A stretch of 64,000 nucleotides of DNA, taken from the NCBI GenBank assembly GCA_026702845.1, contig JADCLS010000014.1, forward strand, positions 62,001 to 126,000, given 5' to 3'. Under the pieces are notes generated by a model. That model did not search any database and was not told the DNA's origin. It saw only the letters and a list, made by a program, of their open reading frames with translations. The stretch is from Candidatus Heimdallarchaeota archaeon. Lineage in GTDB: Archaea; Asgardarchaeota; Heimdallarchaeia; Heimdallarchaeales; Kariarchaeaceae. This document shows, piece by piece, positions 17,713 through 25,689 of this stretch. Within the stretch, counting starts at the first letter, position 1; each line of letters starts with the position of its first letter. The translations under genes were made by a program, and so were the position numbers.

Positions 17713-18510
17713 GTGAAACTACCCTCAAAAAAAACGTTAGTGATCTTATTTTGTTTTATAATCATTATTTTGAACATGATCAACACATTTTTTCTAGTTT
17801 CTCTTCAATCCAATGATCTGATAGAGGGAAATGATAAAGTACTAAATATATTGACCTACAATCTTCATGATGCTTCACTACTAACACCAATTAATTCCAT
17901 TAAAGAGTTGAATCTTGATCTTCTATCCGTTCAGGAATATATACCAGAATCAGAGGCAGAGATAATAAATGTGGCTTCCACTCTTGGAATGGAATATTTC
18001 TCAGAACCTTCTTATAACTTTAGTAAATATAATCTGATGATATTTTCTAAATGGCCTATACTACATCAAGAATGGCAGCCCTTGAAACTAGTTAATGGGC
18101 CGACACCTAGAGCTATGCTACTTATAGAATTACAAATTGAAGGTGTGGAGATATGTGTGGTTAATGTACATTTTAACACTCCAAATTTTGTATTTACTCG
18201 TTCTGAGCAAGCAGATGAGGTTATAAGTTCAACACAGAATTATGATAGAGTTGTTGTGATGGGTGATTTTAATACTTACCCATCATTTATGGATCCTGCG
18301 TATAGCAAAATGGCAGGATCATTTAACGATATATGGTTGAATAGTGATAGAATTTCATTTCTAGGGAATAGCTGGAATACATATTTCCCTATTTTTAGGG
18401 TTGATTACATCTTTTTTAAGGGATTTGAGGGGATATCACAACCTGCAGAATTATTAGATTTTGATCATTATTCAGATCATGATGCACTGAATGGTCATCT
18501 AGTATATTGA
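17713..18510 (+). CDS. Membrane-anchored EEP-fold phosphohydrolase
   Basis: The 265-residue product has a signal-anchor helix (about residues 8-32) and an endonuclease/exonuclease/phosphatase domain facing outward. Active-site residues: Asn in LTYNLH, Glu in SVQEY, His in VNVHF, Asp/Asn in MGDFNT, Asp in RVDYIF and Asp/His in YSDHDA. Substrates could be nucleic acid or phospholipid; the sequence does not decide. Start is GTG at 17713. It is the second EEP protein within 6 kb. Confidence 0.78.
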   Translation: MKLPSKKTLVILFCFIIIILNMINTFFLVSLQSNDLIEGNDKVLNILTYNLHDASLLTPINSIKELNLDLLSVQEYIPESEAEIINVASTLGMEYFSEPSYNFSKYNLMIFSKWPILHQEWQPLKLVNGPTPRAMLLIELQIEGVEICVVNVHFNTPNFVFTRSEQADEVISSTQNYDRVVVMGDFNTYPSFMDPAYSKMAGSFNDIWLNSDRISFLGNSWNTYFPIFRVDYIFFKGFEGISQPAELLDFDHYSDHDALNGHLVY

Positions 18511-18511
18511 T

Positions 18512-18905
18512 TTATTGAATGAAATTGTGATTAAAATCTGCGATGAACCTTTCCTCGAGGTAATCGCTGACTATCTCAGTTAAGCCTCTACAATAACCGA
18601 TCTTAACTATCTGAATTGCCATAATTTTGGAAATAACGCCAATATTTTTTAGAATAGAAGCATACGATGTAATCAAAGCTTGATGAGTACTAATTGGTCT
18701 TTCTAATTTATCAAGCTCAATCAGTTTAGATGTTCCTGGGATTTCGCCAAAATTTGCTGCGTCAAAAAAAAATACTATCTTATCTTCAGAAGAAACTTGT
18801 AGGATAACTTCATCAATATCATGCTCTTCCTCGTTTTAGCATTGTATTTCAGGGAATTTTCTTGCAAGTTATTGATTTGCCAATATACCAATAGCATCTT
18901 CTTGA
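18512..18905 (-). pseudogene. Decayed hydrogenase maturation protease, 5'-truncated
   Basis: Read on the minus strand from about 18900, the translation aligns with the intact protease at 20573-21001: DAIGILA, EEEHDIDE, DAANF (for DAADF), PISTHQA, GLTE and a matching C-terminus. Two in-frame stop codons interrupt it early (one after GILANQ, one just before NEEEHD), and the family's N-terminal GLGN segment is missing. Identity to the intact copy looks around 45 percent, so it was probably an older separate paralog, not a fresh duplicate. Its truncated 5' end joins directly to the copied helix-hairpin-helix fragment. Confidence 0.8.
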
Positions 18906-18972
18906 TTTCACCAAGGAAAAGGCCAAGGAATTATTCAAGAAAGCAGAGAAATATGTTGGAAAAGAGATTTAA
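18899..18972 (+). repeat. Second copy of the 74-bp segment, orphaned
   Basis: Near-identical to the end of the gene at 16687-17586, differing at three positions and still ending in TAA. It has no start or upstream gene. It abuts the truncated protease pseudogene, sharing TCTTGA with both parent sequences at the joint. Confidence 0.85.
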
Positions 18973-19182
18973 TACTGATTCATTTTTGATGGAATAATTC
19001 AACCTTCGAATGTAGCAAATGATTAATTATCAATAAAATACTCTAATTATTCAAAATAATTAATTCGAAGTCAAAATATTAACAAATGAAATAAAAATAA
19101 TTATATTATAGTAAAAAATTCATCTCCTTCAATAATTTGAAAATAATTTTTAAAATAATAACTAATAATAAGTATAATAATT
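18973..19182. other. AT-rich spacer before the 14-residue-repeat protein
   Basis: About 210 bp of very AT-rich sequence; AAAATAATTTTTAAAATAA-like tracts 20-45 bp before 19183 could serve as promoter. Nothing else is recognised. Confidence 0.4.
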
Positions 19183-20568
19183 ATGTTTGACACATTATTA
19201 AGCACTATACTACCTTGGGCAATGATAGTTATATCCATTCTAGCGATTATATTTTTCATATATTTCGTAATAGCAGAAGATTTGGATGAATTGCTTGCTT
19301 TTATTCTTATGGGATTGTTTATAGGAGCAGCAGGTATGTTCTGTTGGTTGGGAATCCTTCTATTAAAGGCTGATATTAATGTTGAAGAGTTAAACACTTG
19401 GTTACTTCTAATAGGATATATTCTGACATTAGGGTTACCACTAATTGTTTTAATTTCTTCAAATGCTGATTCTGAATTTGTATTTATTATGAGCCCTATT
19501 TTACTAGGTTTGATAGGTTTGTATTTAATTCAATATGTTCTCCCAGATTTATTATTTATCCCATCATGGGACATTATGTTGATTATTCAGTTTTTAGTAG
19601 GAACAGTTGCCATAACTGTAGGAGAAGCTGTAATTCTTGTTATTATTGTAATAGTGGCAAATATACTTGATAGTGGACCAAGTTACACACCATCATACAC
19701 AAGCTATACAACTCCTGAAACAACTAGCATAATAGAGCCTTTGAATGAATCTATATCAGTTGATTCACCTTCCATACAAGAGCCAAATGATGAATTAATT
19801 GAAGCAAAAGAAGTAGGTTTTAACTCTGTCAACGAATGGAGAGAAGCACAATCATTAGGATTTCGAACCAAAGATCAACAAAGATATGCTAAAGTTAGAG
19901 GTTTTAAATCAAAGGAAGAGATGGATAAAATCATGGCATTAGGATTTAAAACAAAGGATAATTATCAAATTGCTATGGAAGGAGGTTTTGAAACAGATAA
20001 TGAGTGGAAAGAAGCTAGAAAATTGGGTTTTTCTACTAAAGCTGAATGGCAAAATTCCTTAAATAATGAATTGAAATCGAAGGATGAAGGTAGTGAAGAT
20101 AAGCTCATTAAAGTAATTTCTAATATGCAAAAAATCTATGGAAACAACATCCTAATCCATGATATAGCCGAGGAAATGGAACAAGAAATCCCATCTATAC
20201 TTACCATAATTAAAAAATTAATTTCTTCTGAAAGGATCAATGCTAAGCTGAATACACAAGGAACAACTGATGTATCTGATGATATTTTAGTTCTTCAAGA
20301 CACTGAAGAAAAACAGGTTTCTATCAATAAAGAACGATTTGAGAAAATAGTAGAAACTTATGAAGAGATAAAATTAGCTAAGATGGCTGATTTATTGAAT
20401 ATTGATGAGAGAGATTTAGAATTATGGATATTAGACAATCCTAGTGATTTTGGAATATCGATAAAGCAAGATCTAGTTTTATTTGATAAAAATAAAGTAG
20501 AAGATGCAATTGATGAATTGTTTATGACGATAGAAAAAGCAGAAGCAACAAAAGAAGGAAAAATATAG
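19183..20568 (+). CDS. Membrane protein with six 14-residue repeats and two winged-helix-like domains
   Basis: The 461-residue product has about five membrane helices (residues 5-165), a Ser/Thr-rich linker, six tandem 14-residue units each opening with GF (about residues 212-295, pattern GFxTKxExxxAxxL), and two helical domains. The first (about 305-365, IHDIAEEMEQEI) and second (about 385-445, KMADLLNIDERDLELWI) look like winged helices; the second resembles the PCI-type wing of proteasome-lid/CSN subunits, which is only a resemblance. Function unknown; the layout suggests a membrane scaffold with a cytosolic protein- or nucleic-acid-binding arm. It converges on the hydrogenase operon with a 4-bp gap. 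Confidence 0.6.
   Translation: MFDTLLSTILPWAMIVISILAIIFFIYFVIAEDLDELLAFILMGLFIGAAGMFCWLGILLLKADINVEELNTWLLLIGYILTLGLPLIVLISSNADSEFVFIMSPILLGLIGLYLIQYVLPDLLFIPSWDIMLIIQFLVGTVAITVGEAVILVIIVIVANILDSGPSYTPSYTSYTTPETTSIIEPLNESISVDSPSIQEPNDELIEAKEVGFNSVNEWREAQSLGFRTKDQQRYAKVRGFKSKEEMDKIMALGFKTKDNYQIAMEGGFETDNEWKEARKLGFSTKAEWQNSLNNELKSKDEGSEDKLIKVISNMQKIYGNNILIHDIAEEMEQEIPSILTIIKKLISSERINAKLNTQGTTDVSDDILVLQDTEEKQVSINKERFEKIVETYEEIKLAKMADLLNIDERDLELWILDNPSDFGISIKQDLVLFDKNKVEDAIDELFMTIEKAEATKEGKI
19816..20067 (+). repeat. Six tandem 42-bp coding repeats
   Basis: Units begin at 19816, 19858, 19900, 19942, 19984 and 20026, each encoding 14 residues starting GF followed by a polar residue and Ser/Thr. 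Conservation is at the protein level; the DNA units have diverged, so the repeat is old and under selection. Confidence 0.8.
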
Positions 20569-20572
20569 CTTT

Positions 20573-21001
20573 TTAAATTTTGACAGAATTTCTAAAATCA
20601 TCAATGAACTTATTTTCAAAATATTTTTTTAATTCTTCTGTTAAACCCTTATGGAACCCGATCTCACCTACTTGTATTATAAAGATCTTTACCTCAATTC
20701 CCCTACTTTCCAGTAGTGTTACATAACTTGATATCTGGGCCTGGTGTGTGCTTATGGGTTTTATTAATGATTTAGACGATATAACTTGAGATTCACCTGG
20801 ATAATCACAGAAATCCGCAGCATCAATAAAGATCACAATATCAGATTCTTCTAAATTTAGTATGATTTCATCTATATCATGTTCCTCTTCATTATAACAA
20901 CGGAAATTAAATCGTTTCGATAATAGTTGACTTGCCAATATACCAATAGCATCATCTTGACGATAAATATTACCTAGACCAATCACAATCATGTCATTCA
21001 C
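20573..21001 (-). CDS. [NiFe] hydrogenase maturation protease
   Basis: Removes the C-terminal tail of the hydrogenase large subunit after nickel insertion. The 142-residue product has the N-terminal GLGNIYRQDDAIG, the nickel-sensing acidic residues (Asp in QDDA and in FIDAADF) and the histidine in ISTHQAQ near residue 95, matching the HycI/HyaD peptidase family. It overlaps the hydA start-to-stop junction by 8 nt and is the last gene of the operon. The expected substrate tail on HydA is seven residues. Confidence 0.92.
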   Translation of the reverse strand: MNDMIVIGLGNIYRQDDAIGILASQLLSKRFNFRCYNEEEHDIDEIILNLEESDIVIFIDAADFCDYPGESQVISSKSLIKPISTHQAQISSYVTLLESRGIEVKIFIIQVGEIGFHKGLTEELKKYFENKFIDDFRNSVKI

Positions 21002-22307
21002 GTATTATATTGATGAGATGTGCAGAACAGCTGATACAAGGGTCATATGCTCTAGAAATCATCTCTAGGCTGAATTGGATCTCATGATCTTCCTTGTAAT
21101 TCATTAACATATTACGCGTGGCAATTTTCAGATGAGCCTCAATATCATCTAGATTCATGGCTGTTGGCGTGATAATATTTGCATCTTGTAATAATCCATC
21201 TTTCAATGTGTAATCATGAACGAGTAGACCTCTAGGTGCCTCTACTATGCCGACTCCCCGTCCTGTAGTAGTCTCGGGGTGTAGTACTTCAAGGTCTACT
21301 CCTTGTTCATACAGTTCGATCATCTTCTCTGCATAGATAACCACATGTTCCAAGGCAAATACATTTTCTATCGCTTGGGCTGTGTTAATGTACATGGGAT
21401 TAACATCCCAATCCTCATGATAATATTTAGAAAATAATGAACGAGCAGTTCCAGTTAATCTATCTCTTTGGAGCAATATTCTTGCCAACGCACCTACAGT
21501 AAACGGTTTATCATTCATCAATGATCTTTTGGCATAAGAATGAGGTACAAGTCGTTCCTTAATGATGTCTTTGTAATACTCACCCGGAATTTTCACTCCA
21601 TTTGACGTGATTATATAGTTTCCAATAAAACCGTAATTTTCATCATCAGGTAAGATACACAAATACTGAGTTTCTAGTGAAGATGCTCTATCAAATTTCA
21701 TCGGCCCCAGCAACTCTACGATTCTAATCGCTTTGGGTAATAATTCCTTTGCCTCTTCAACAAGTTCTCGCAATAGTTCCACATCTGGATATTTGGAAAA
21801 GCCTCCAGGTTGAGGGTTTTCACCATGAATCATCCTATCACCACCAGCGATATGCATCAGTTTATTCCCAAATTTTTTCTGAATTAATCCTTCTGTAACA
21901 GTCTGAGCATGATCTGGAAGAAGATGTACGGCTGAGGGTTGTTTGAAAAGATCAGGTAATACTAACAAATAGATGTGTAAAGTATGGCTTTCTATGATTT
22001 CTCCCATGTGCATGAGTTTTTGCATGTATTTAGCAATAGGAGGCAATTCAATCTTACAAGCATGTTTCATTGCTGTTGTGGAGGCTATCTTGTGAGAAAT
22101 ATTACATATAGCACATATCCTTGGAGTAATCGAAATTACTTCATTGATTGATTTTCCTTTAACAATCTCCTCTACCAGTCTAGGACCCTCATGTACAACC
22201 ATTTGAACATCTTTCACATCCATTCCATCGATTGTTACATTAATGCTAGCATTGCCCTCTATTCTAGCTACCTTCTCCGACTGAATAACTCTTATATGAT
22301 CACTCAT
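20994..22307 (-). CDS. hydA: Group 3b [NiFe] hydrogenase large (alpha) subunit
   Basis: Carries the NiFe active site of a cytosolic NAD(P)-linked hydrogenase. The 437-residue product has the N-terminal nickel motif RICAIC...H (Cys65, Cys68, His72; Ala where many families have Gly) and the C-terminal DPCISCSAH (Cys424, Cys427, His430) followed by a seven-residue tail for proteolytic processing. Gene order hydB-hydG-hydD-hydA is that of the Pyrococcus sulfhydrogenases, which interconvert H2 and NADPH. It overlaps hydD by ATGA. All four nickel cysteines are present, so it should be active. Confidence 0.93.
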   Translation of the reverse strand: MSDHIRVIQSEKVARIEGNASINVTIDGMDVKDVQMVVHEGPRLVEEIVKGKSINEVISITPRICAICNISHKIASTTAMKHACKIELPPIAKYMQKLMHMGEIIESHTLHIYLLVLPDLFKQPSAVHLLPDHAQTVTEGLIQKKFGNKLMHIAGGDRMIHGENPQPGGFSKYPDVELLRELVEEAKELLPKAIRIVELLGPMKFDRASSLETQYLCILPDDENYGFIGNYIITSNGVKIPGEYYKDIIKERLVPHSYAKRSLMNDKPFTVGALARILLQRDRLTGTARSLFSKYYHEDWDVNPMYINTAQAIENVFALEHVVIYAEKMIELYEQGVDLEVLHPETTTGRGVGIVEAPRGLLVHDYTLKDGLLQDANIITPTAMNLDDIEAHLKIATRNMLMNYKEDHEIQFSLEMISRAYDPCISCSAHLINIIRE

Positions 22308-23077
22308 GGATAAACCTCCAAATCGATTAATTTATCTATCATAGTCTGTCCACCATGAACAGTCATTTTTCTTACAATCTCTTTTTGATTAAATCCTAAT
22401 TCTAATCCTTTTTCAATGAAACTACGTAAATTTGCTTCAGGATACAAACCATAACATCCTTTACATATAACATTATTTGAGGGACATGCTGCATTACATC
22501 CAGAGAGTGTTATAGGTCCTAAACACAATTCTCCTTTGTCTAGCAGACAGATATTTTCTAAGGTTTTGCAACTATCACACACAGGTCGATGAATTAATTG
22601 AGGGAGATTATTATTGATTAATTTAGAAAATACATGGTAAATCTGATCCTTAGTTATAGGACAACCTGATATCTGCATATCAACATGAATATAATGATGC
22701 AATGGTTTGGGTTCATATGCAGGAGTATGCATTATCAAATCTCCATATACATTCTCGTAACGTTGTTTCCATAAATTATCACTATTCATCCCAGATTGTA
22801 TCCCACCATGGACTGCGCAAGTTCCTATTGCGATGAGAATTTTTGATCGACTTCGAATCTCTTTTAGTTCTTCTACCTCCTCTCTAGTGTGAATTGCCCC
22901 CTCAACAAAGGATATATCTAACTCACATGTGTCATCATGTAAACTACTAGCCATAACAAAAGAACGAATATCTGCATGTTTAAAGTAATCTAGCAATCTA
23001 TCTTCATCATGAATTATGACTAGTTGATCGCCAGCACAACCAGTAAAACCAAATATACCAACCTTAAGTTTATCCAT
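22304..23077 (-). CDS. hydD: Group 3b [NiFe] hydrogenase small (delta) subunit
   Basis: Relays electrons from the NiFe site through three FeS clusters. The 257-residue product has TGCAGD near the N-terminus (Cys14, Asp17), IGTCAVHGG, SGCPI, then the cluster-rich segment with PVCDSC, NIC, ELCLGP, GCNAACP and CKGC. In related small subunits the first motif is CxGC; here the second cysteine is Asp17, so the proximal cluster is predicted to have three Cys and one Asp ligand or to differ. The medial and distal ligands look complete. It follows hydG directly and overlaps hydA by 4 nt. Confidence 0.92.
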   Translation of the reverse strand: MDKLKVGIFGFTGCAGDQLVIIHDEDRLLDYFKHADIRSFVMASSLHDDTCELDISFVEGAIHTREEVEELKEIRSRSKILIAIGTCAVHGGIQSGMNSDNLWKQRYENVYGDLIMHTPAYEPKPLHHYIHVDMQISGCPITKDQIYHVFSKLINNNLPQLIHRPVCDSCKTLENICLLDKGELCLGPITLSGCNAACPSNNVICKGCYGLYPEANLRSFIEKGLELGFNQKEIVRKMTVHGGQTMIDKLIDLEVYP

Positions 23078-23914
23078 TCAAATCATCTCCCTCAATTTCT
23101 TGGCTTCAGCATAATTGAATACTGGTCCATCAACACAAGTATATTTCTCATCGATTATACAATGTCCACATTTGCCTATACCACATTTCATTCTCCTTTC
23201 CAAAGTCATAATAATATGATCATCAGCAATACTTAATTTCTGAAGTTCTTGAATTACATACTTGTACATAATAGGAGGACCACAAATTAGCGCATAAGTA
23301 TTTTCAAAGTTCATCTTTTCATCCACTTGATCGAATATTGTAGTAACTACACCTTGATTGTAATCCCAATTATCCTCTGGACTAACATCATCAACTGTTA
23401 ATACGCAGTGTATATCGGGATTATCAATATACTCAATGAATTCATTCTTATATAGCATCTCATGGATATTTCTTGCCCCATGTAATATACAGATCCGGCC
23501 ATATTCTTCCCTGTTCTGTAATACCGCATGCAGTAATCCACGTAGTGGGGCGGCTCCAATACCACCCATAATAAACATAAGATCCTTTCCTTTTAACTTA
23601 TCCATCGGAAAACCATTACCATATGGACCTCTAAGTCTTATTGAATCACCCGATTTTAGTGAAAAAACCTTTTGGGTAAACGTACCAACCTTGTGAATCG
23701 TAAAGGAGGCTTTATTATCTAATTGTGATGAGTAAGAGAAAGGAGCCTCTCCGATGCCTGGAAGATCCCATATGGCAAATTGACCTGGAATAGGATTGTA
23801 TACATCTAAAGGCTGTTCTTCATCAGGTGATACAATGAACGTACGCACATGAGTATTCTCTTCAATTAACTCTTCAATTTTGGCCTTGTATGAGTAATAT
23901 GGATTATTAATCAT
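23078..23914 (-). CDS. hydG: Hydrogenase gamma subunit, FAD/NAD(P)-binding
   Basis: The diaphorase arm of the hydrogenase, passing electrons to NAD(P)+. The 278-residue product has a FAD-binding barrel (RLRGPYGNGF near residue 94), an NAD(P)-binding half (MGGIGAAPLRG near 115, LICGPP near 210) and a C-terminal 2Fe-2S cluster segment (CGIGKCGHC with a later Cys), as in PyrK and sulfhydrogenase gamma. It overlaps hydB by 4 nt and is immediately followed by hydD. Preference for NADP or NAD cannot be told. Confidence 0.92.
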   Translation of the reverse strand: MINNPYYSYKAKIEELIEENTHVRTFIVSPDEEQPLDVYNPIPGQFAIWDLPGIGEAPFSYSSQLDNKASFTIHKVGTFTQKVFSLKSGDSIRLRGPYGNGFPMDKLKGKDLMFIMGGIGAAPLRGLLHAVLQNREEYGRICILHGARNIHEMLYKNEFIEYIDNPDIHCVLTVDDVSPEDNWDYNQGVVTTIFDQVDEKMNFENTYALICGPPIMYKYVIQELQKLSIADDHIIMTLERRMKCGIGKCGHCIIDEKYTCVDGPVFNYAEAKKLREMI

Positions 23915-24924
23915 AATGTCACCCTCAAATCTGTCATAACTCGTTTAACGTTGATATTTTTTGGGCATTGCTTGATACATCTTCCACAACCTACACATGC
24001 TGGTTTTCCTATTGCTCCAAATGAAATTAATTTATGCTGATAATAGGTTTTTAGACGATGTGATCTAGAGCTACGGAAGTCAATATTTCCTGCAACTGCG
24101 GAAAATTGTGGCAGGTGACAGCTATCCCATTCTCTCATTCTTACTCCATTGTTTTCAGCATTGATTACATCATCTACATTGTAGCAACTACATGTAGGAC
24201 AAATATTGGAACATATTCCACATGATAAGCATTCATCTCCTAAAGAATCCCAATACCCATTATCGAAACTAGCATTGATAATCTGTTGAATACTTTCTAC
24301 TCTTATTGTGCTATACCGAAAATGTTCATTTCTAAGGGAATGGTAATGATCAATAACAGCTTTGTATACTAAATCCTCCTTGAACGATTTTTTGGGAATA
24401 TCTTGCATAATTTTCTCACCATTTGCCGTAATTACGTGACAAATGTAATGATCTGTTAATTCATACAAAAATATATCATATCCCTCATTTACTTTATCTG
24501 TGTTTAGTACATTACATACACAAGAGTCATCTGGGAAACACGAGTGGCCGATGATGATTACATCTTCCCTTTTTCTTTTGTAGTATGGGTCTTCATATTT
24601 TCCTTTCAAAAAGAAATGATCAAGAATTTGTATAGCATGGATCTCACATGGATGTATACCAAAAACTATCAATTTTTCTTGAACAATATCATTATACATT
24701 ATTGAATTTCCAGTAATATTGAAAACACTAATTTTCTGTGGAATGAGTATTTTTTTTATTGGGAGTATAGTTCGTTTGTAAGAAAGGGCAAGTTCATCAA
24801 ATTCAGTAATCTTTCGATATTGAAATTCAGATTTTTTTTGTACTGGTCCTATTATATCACCAATATTCTTGCAAATATTGAAAATGGTATGAACTAGTTC
24901 TTTCTCTATAGCATAGTATGCCAT
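23911..24924 (-). CDS. hydB: Hydrogenase beta subunit, two 4Fe-4S clusters
   Basis: Electron-transfer subunit, first gene of the operon. The 337-residue product has two ferredoxin-type motifs in its C-terminal part: CLSCGICSNICPTC near residue 230 and CVGCGRCIKQCPKN near 312. An earlier segment (GHSCFPDDSCVCN near 130) holds further cysteines, as in the beta subunits of Pyrococcus sulfhydrogenases and anaerobic sulfite reductase A. It may take part in sulfur reduction in addition to electron relay. Confidence 0.9.
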   Translation of the reverse strand: MAYYAIEKELVHTIFNICKNIGDIIGPVQKKSEFQYRKITEFDELALSYKRTILPIKKILIPQKISVFNITGNSIMYNDIVQEKLIVFGIHPCEIHAIQILDHFFLKGKYEDPYYKRKREDVIIIGHSCFPDDSCVCNVLNTDKVNEGYDIFLYELTDHYICHVITANGEKIMQDIPKKSFKEDLVYKAVIDHYHSLRNEHFRYSTIRVESIQQIINASFDNGYWDSLGDECLSCGICSNICPTCSCYNVDDVINAENNGVRMREWDSCHLPQFSAVAGNIDFRSSRSHRLKTYYQHKLISFGAIGKPACVGCGRCIKQCPKNINVKRVMTDLRVTL

Positions 24925-24975
24925 GATTTCACTTCTCTATGTTAATTTGAGATTCATCTTTAATTACATTTTACT

Positions 24976-24987
24976 CTTGTTTTTATA
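24976..24987 (-). promoter_or_regulatory. Predicted TATA box of the hydrogenase operon
   Basis: On the minus strand a TTTTATAAAAAC sequence lies about 52-63 bp before the hydB ATG, giving a predicted leader of about 25-30 nt. The 245-bp gap to the divergent acetyltransferase gene is otherwise very AT-rich with no recognised element. Confidence 0.4.
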
Positions 24988-25169
24988 AAATCGCATAATA
25001 GTTTTAAGATTTTTCACCAATAGTTTTAAATTTTTAAATTTTTATGTATGAATGATTAATAATTAATGCATATTTATTATAATTAATTAATGTACCATAA
25101 TCCGTAAAAGCACACATCAAGATAAGAAAAGAAAACAATCTTAAAAATTACCTATTTATCAAGGGAAGT

Positions 25170-25688
25170 ATGGATATTGAAGTAAGTGTTAGAATGGCTA
25201 CAGTCGATGATATAGAAGATCTCATCAAATTGCGTTTAGAAATGTTCAAATCATCAAGTATGATTGATAAGCCTGAAAGTATTGCCGAAGATAAATTTAT
25301 TGAAATCATTAATCGAACTCGAGAGCCAATTAAACAATACTTCTTGGAAAATATCCCTAACAAAGAGTTTTTTGGCTGGTTGGCATTCAACCAACATGGA
25401 GAGGCTATTGGTTCTGGAGGAGCAATTATTCATAAAAATCCACCAAGCCCATCAAATATCAGTGGCAAAATTGGATACATTATGAATATAAGCACCATGC
25501 CAAATTATAGAAGAATGGGCGTAGCAACGAAGATTACAACTACTATCCTCAAATGGCTAAAGGAACAAGGGATTACTAAAGTTACCCTGCATCCATCTCG
25601 TGACGGTAGATTCTTGTATCGAAAACTGGGTTTTGCAGTAATTGATGAGATGATCTTGGATCTGAGCTTGAATAATATTTCATTGTAA
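25170..25688 (+). CDS. GNAT family N-acetyltransferase
   Basis: The 172-residue product begins with the GNAT opening VRMATVDDIEDLIKLR and has the acetyl-CoA loop in NYRRMGVATKITT (near residue 112) and the terminal RKLGFAVIDE strand. It lies divergent from the hydrogenase operon and tail to tail with a TPR protein gene. Acceptor substrate unknown. Confidence 0.85.
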   Translation: MDIEVSVRMATVDDIEDLIKLRLEMFKSSSMIDKPESIAEDKFIEIINRTREPIKQYFLENIPNKEFFGWLAFNQHGEAIGSGGAIIHKNPPSPSNISGKIGYIMNISTMPNYRRMGVATKITTTILKWLKEQGITKVTLHPSRDGRFLYRKLGFAVIDEMILDLSLNNISL

Positions 25689-25689
25689 T

